A stretch of DNA of 64,000 bases from Casuarina equisetifolia (taxonomy: Eukaryota; Streptophyta; Magnoliopsida; Fagales; Casuarinaceae): positions 27,239,745 to 27,303,744 of the forward strand of contig CM052357.1 of the NCBI GenBank assembly GCA_028551475.1. The letters run 5' to 3'. Both the position numbers and the translations under genes were made by a program. Positions 60,829 through 64,000 of this stretch are shown here, in pieces. Numbering within the stretch: the first letter of the stretch is position 1; each line of letters begins with the position of its first letter. The notes beneath the pieces are model-generated. The model did not search any database. It was not told the DNA's origin and saw nothing but the letters and a program-made list of their open reading frames with translations.

Positions 60829-61530
60829 TCAATAGGGATCCCTGGTAGCTTGTGTGTAGGTAAAGGGCTCGTGATAGGACTGAGTAGATGCAATGTAGGT
60901 ATAGTTGCATTGGCAAGTGAGAGTGCGACGTTGAGTGGTCATAGTGTGATGGGGGTCTCGATGTAGGCTCAGACAGAGAGGCCAGGGAAGGTGTAGTAGA
61001 TGGTGTAGTAGGCCCTTTGGTGATGAATTTTGAGGTGCAATAGGAGAGGGTGGGAAAGAGTTAGAAAGGTCTGGAAAGGAGCTTGGGAGCAAGTTGTTGT
61101 AGGGATGGCAAATTGATGATTGGCAAAGGAGAAGTGGTGGATGTGGCACACTGTTGAAAGGGGAAAAGAAGACTTACCGAAGTTAGTATTTAAAATAATA
61201 TAAATCTTATGAATGCGAGGATCCTAACCTTTATATCTATATGGCTATTCGAACAACACAGTGACGAAAGCACAAGGCAAGTTTGTGAGGAGCATATATC
61301 TCTAAATGAAGTGGAACAAATGAGATATCTCTAAAACATTGTAAGGAAGTATTTGTTAAGGATAGATGCCATCGAGATTTGGTATAAGAAGATAATTAAT
61401 TAGGCACACGGCAATTTCAAAAGCATAGTCTAAAAAATGAAGTGGAACAAATGCATGATGAAGTAATGTAAAGCTGGTGCCAATAATGTAATGATATTTG
61501 CAACCAATTGATCCATTTTGAAAAGGTGGA
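60829..61530 (-). pseudogene. Ty1/copia remnant (integrase end and start of RT)
   Basis: Reading the minus strand from about 61530 gives broken copia integrase phrases (ASVPLHF-like VPLHFLDYAFEIAV, then LIPNLDGI). A Pro/Ser-rich linker follows, and the start of the RT region (HTMTTQRRT, EPFTYTQATRDPY) ends at 60829. No LTR is recognised. It is an old fragment. Confidence 0.7.
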
Positions 61531-62469
61531 CAGGGACAAGAAAGCCCCTGCTAAATACCATAGTTACGTAAGTAGAAATAAAAAATGGTGGATATAAATT
61601 CAAGACACCATCATAAACCCAAACCCTAATTGAATTTCAACAAAAACTTGGAATGCACGAAATATCACGTGAAAGTTATCTGGGTGTCAGGGACAATGTT
61701 GGATTGTGTGAGTTAATAAATTTTTTTATCTTTTACGATGATGTGTTAATGAGACGACGATATGATTATTAGACTTATTGGTGAAGTTTTTACTTTCAAG
61801 ACTTTCTGCCTAATCTTATAAAATATTCCTTATAGTTGTAAATGATAGTATTTATGAGAATATTATTTGATTGCTTATGAAAGTAATAAAGATTGAAAAA
61901 GGTTTATATAACCTTACGTACCTACTTTTGTGGACTCAATATTATGCCTCTTTTTTTATTTGTTCCATATCTTAATCTGTCAGCTTATATATTTTCAAGG
62001 GTTTGCTAGATATCCCTGCTAGTTGAGATGCTGCTGCCGCCGTCCCCTTGACGCTGCCACCGCTGTCACCACTGCCGCCGTCCCTAGACGCTGCCGTCGC
62101 TGGCCTCGCTGACCCATACCCATTCCCCCGTAACCCAGAAAACCAACACCCGAAACATCCGCGGGTGTTCGCCGCCGTCCCCTGCCTCGCCGAACACTCA
62201 CCCATAGACGACTCACTAAACACCTGAGCCCCGAAACGTAAGTTGACTCATGTTTGCCCATTTTCTTTGCTTTTGGTCTTAAAAGCTCTCTCCTTTCTCC
62301 TAAACCAACACGCAGACCCACACGCCGGCGCCGTCCTGGTTGCCGATACGACCGCCCAGCCTTCTGCGGGAGGAATATGCTTATTGGCTTTTCTGTTTTA
62401 AAACCCAAAGAGTAAGAGAAAAACACAGATTTCTTCGCCACCCACTCTCATCTCGGCTTCTTCACGAAG
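61531..62469. other. NAGK copy 2 upstream region with a GC-rich block
   Basis: 61531-61970 is AT-rich with no recognised feature. 62020-62340 switches abruptly to GC-rich, with repeated gctgccgccgt/gctgccaccgc words. Open minus-strand frames there (61972-62223, 62019-62441) have low-complexity Gly/Arg/Ala content and match nothing I know. The final 100 bases match the leader of NAGK copy 1. Confidence 0.45.
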
Positions 62470-63510
62470 ATGAGTACCGCAAAATACTTAGTAAACCACC
62501 ACTCATCTCTCTCATTCTATTCGAGAAACCGAAGAAACAACCCAAGCTTCAAAAACCCCAACTTGGCCTTTCCAACTGTCCACTCTCCCTATCCCAAACT
62601 ACGCCCCATCTCGATCACAAACTCAGCCCAAGAGCCTCGCTGTGATGAGTCAGTCACCCCCGGGCGATTTCGAGTGGGCATTCTCTCAGAATCGCTGCCA
62701 TTCATACAGAAATTCAGTGGGAAGACCATAGTGGTCAAGTACGGCGGCGCCGCTATGAAGTCCCCGGAGCTCCAAGCATCGGTAGTCAAGGACCTCGTCC
62801 TTCTTGCCTGCGTGGGCCTACGCCCTGTCCTCGTCCACGGCGGTGGACCCGAGATCAACCAATGGCTTAAGCGTGTCAACATCCCGCCAGTCTTCCACGA
62901 GGGTCTCCGCGTCACCGACGCCCAAACCATGGAAATCGTCTCCATGGTACTAGTAGGAAAGGTGAACAAACACTTGGTGTCCCTGATCAACAAGGCGGGT
63001 GCCACCGCCATCGGGCTATCTGGCATGGACGGTCAGATCCTGACGGCCCGGCCAAGCCCGAAGTCCGACCAATTAGGGTTTGTCGGCGAAGTCGCGCGCG
63101 TGGATCCCACTGTCCTACGGCCACTAATCAACAGCGGACACATTCCCGTGGTGACATCAGTGGCGGCGGACGAGTCCGGCCAGCACTATAACATCAACGC
63201 AGACACAGTTGCCGGGGAGTTGGCTGCTGCGTTGGGGGCCGAGAAACTCATTCTTCTGACCGATGTGCCTGGAATTTTGGAGGACCGCGGGGATCCAAAT
63301 AGTTTGGTGAAACAGATAAGTATCAGTGGAGTGAAGAAGATGATAGAGGACGGAAAGGTCGGGGGTGGGATGATTCCGAAGGTGAATTGTTGCATTCGAT
63401 CGCTTGCACAGGGCGTGACGACTGCGAGTATTATTGATGGGAGGCTACCACACTCGCTGCTCTTGGAGATTCTGACCGATGAAGGCGCCGGAACTATGAT
63501 AACTGGGTGA
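62470..63510 (+). CDS. N-acetyl-L-glutamate kinase, chloroplastic (copy 2)
   Basis: Second intact single-exon NAGK, also 346 residues and alignable without gaps to copy 1. It has the same transit-peptide-like start and keeps Lys90 in [10 protein letters not shown], the HGGGPEI loop, [19 protein letters not shown] and the EGAGTMITG end. Differences are concentrated in the first 70 residues. Elsewhere they include Ser for Arg at 83 (KFSGKT), Pro for Ala at 267 (TDVPGIL), His for Pro at 239 and Gly for Arg at 298. Whether arginine inhibition or PII binding differs cannot be told from sequence alone. Homology to copy 1 ends just after the stop codon, so the two genes have unrelated 3' flanks. Confidence 0.95.
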   Translation: MSTAKYLVNHHSSLSFYSRNRRNNPSFKNPNLAFPTVHSPYPKLRPISITNSAQEPRCDESVTPGRFRVGILSESLPFIQKFSGKTIVVKYGGAAMKSPELQASVVKDLVLLACVGLRPVLVHGGGPEINQWLKRVNIPPVFHEGLRVTDAQTMEIVSMVLVGKVNKHLVSLINKAGATAIGLSGMDGQILTARPSPKSDQLGFVGEVARVDPTVLRPLINSGHIPVVTSVAADESGQHYNINADTVAGELAAALGAEKLILLTDVPGILEDRGDPNSLVKQISISGVKKMIEDGKVGGGMIPKVNCCIRSLAQGVTTASIIDGRLPHSLLLEILTDEGAGTMITG

Positions 63511-64000
63511 AAAACAAGCCTTGGTTTTTTCCATCTTTCTTCTGGTTTTATCAATTTGCAAATTCATATTAGTTAAGCAGATTGGATGTTTAAAAGTATT
63601 TGACGTTGTGACATTAAGATCTACCAATTTGTTTACAATAGTTAATAATTGATGCTGCAATCTCAAAAACCAGAAGACTTGGAAAGACTAGGTCTACTGT
63701 TGGGACTTGTATGGTGCTTTGCCAGTAAGCCAAATATGCGAGAGATGGTTTTCTTGTGATGCGAACTTCCATGTTTGTTAAGGTCCTCTTGGTCACATTT
63801 ATGCTGTTATCATTGTGAAGCTTGTTGTTATTGGGTGGATAATAACCATTTTGATGATCAATACAAACATTCAACAAGATTGAAACGGTTGTATATCAGC
63901 AAACAAAACAAAGTAAGAAATAAAAGATATGTCTAAAAGTAAAGCTCAGAACTTTATGATTCGGTAGGACTTAGAAGATTACCATATCAGCAATGGGGTT
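63511..64000. other. NAGK copy 2 downstream flank
   Basis: 3' untranslated and intergenic sequence to the window edge. No coding sequence or repeat is recognised. Confidence 0.5.

Overview
The window is nuclear DNA of a flowering plant, most likely a eudicot and plausibly woody. Genes carry GT-AG introns, two genes encode plastid-targeted enzymes, and the intergenic DNA is AT-rich and loaded with LTR retrotransposons. DCAF1 next to cytosolic aspartyl-tRNA synthetase matches the order I recall around Arabidopsis AT4G31160/AT4G31180. The species cannot be named from the sequence.

Layout. 1-4349: remnants of an LTR repeat family with a minus-strand kinesin pseudogene (421-2603) lodged in it. 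6161-15706: complete 14-exon DCAF1 gene (+), substrate receptor of the CUL4-DDB1 ubiquitin ligase. 16945-23120: convergent 10-exon AspRS gene (-). 24191-24390: a 200-bp fragment of DCAF1, the remnant of a second DCAF1 copy. 24446-39739: a composite LTR retrotransposon (three LTRs, outer GAATC target-site duplication) carrying two nested Ty1/copia elements on the opposite strand. 40000-45447: a second, decaying AspRS copy. 47960-48570: pectate lyase pseudogene. 48966-50006 and 62470-63510: two intact intronless N-acetylglutamate kinase genes (+). Between them lie an F-box/DUF295 gene (51659-52834, +) and an 11-exon DDT-domain (DDR4-like) chromatin gene (-) whose last exon contains an in-frame TGA.

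How it fits together. The block looks like the product of repeated local duplication followed by decay. The unit DCAF1-AspRS was duplicated at DNA level, since introns and flanks match. The second DCAF1 was then almost wholly lost around a retrotransposon nest, while the second AspRS keeps nearly all its reading frame. NAGK was also duplicated, and scraps of DDR4 intron and 3' flank lie near the two NAGK genes. The most interesting biology is in the two AspRS copies. Copy 1 lacks the class II motif 1 proline, copy 2 lacks the flipping-loop glutamate, and copy 2 has a 1-nt deletion beside a splice acceptor that a neighbouring AG could rescue. Both share a GC-AG intron.

Coordinates of exons were derived by hand from splice consensus and reading-frame continuity; untranslated ends are not known. 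I found no tRNA, rRNA, CRISPR or bacterial-type features.
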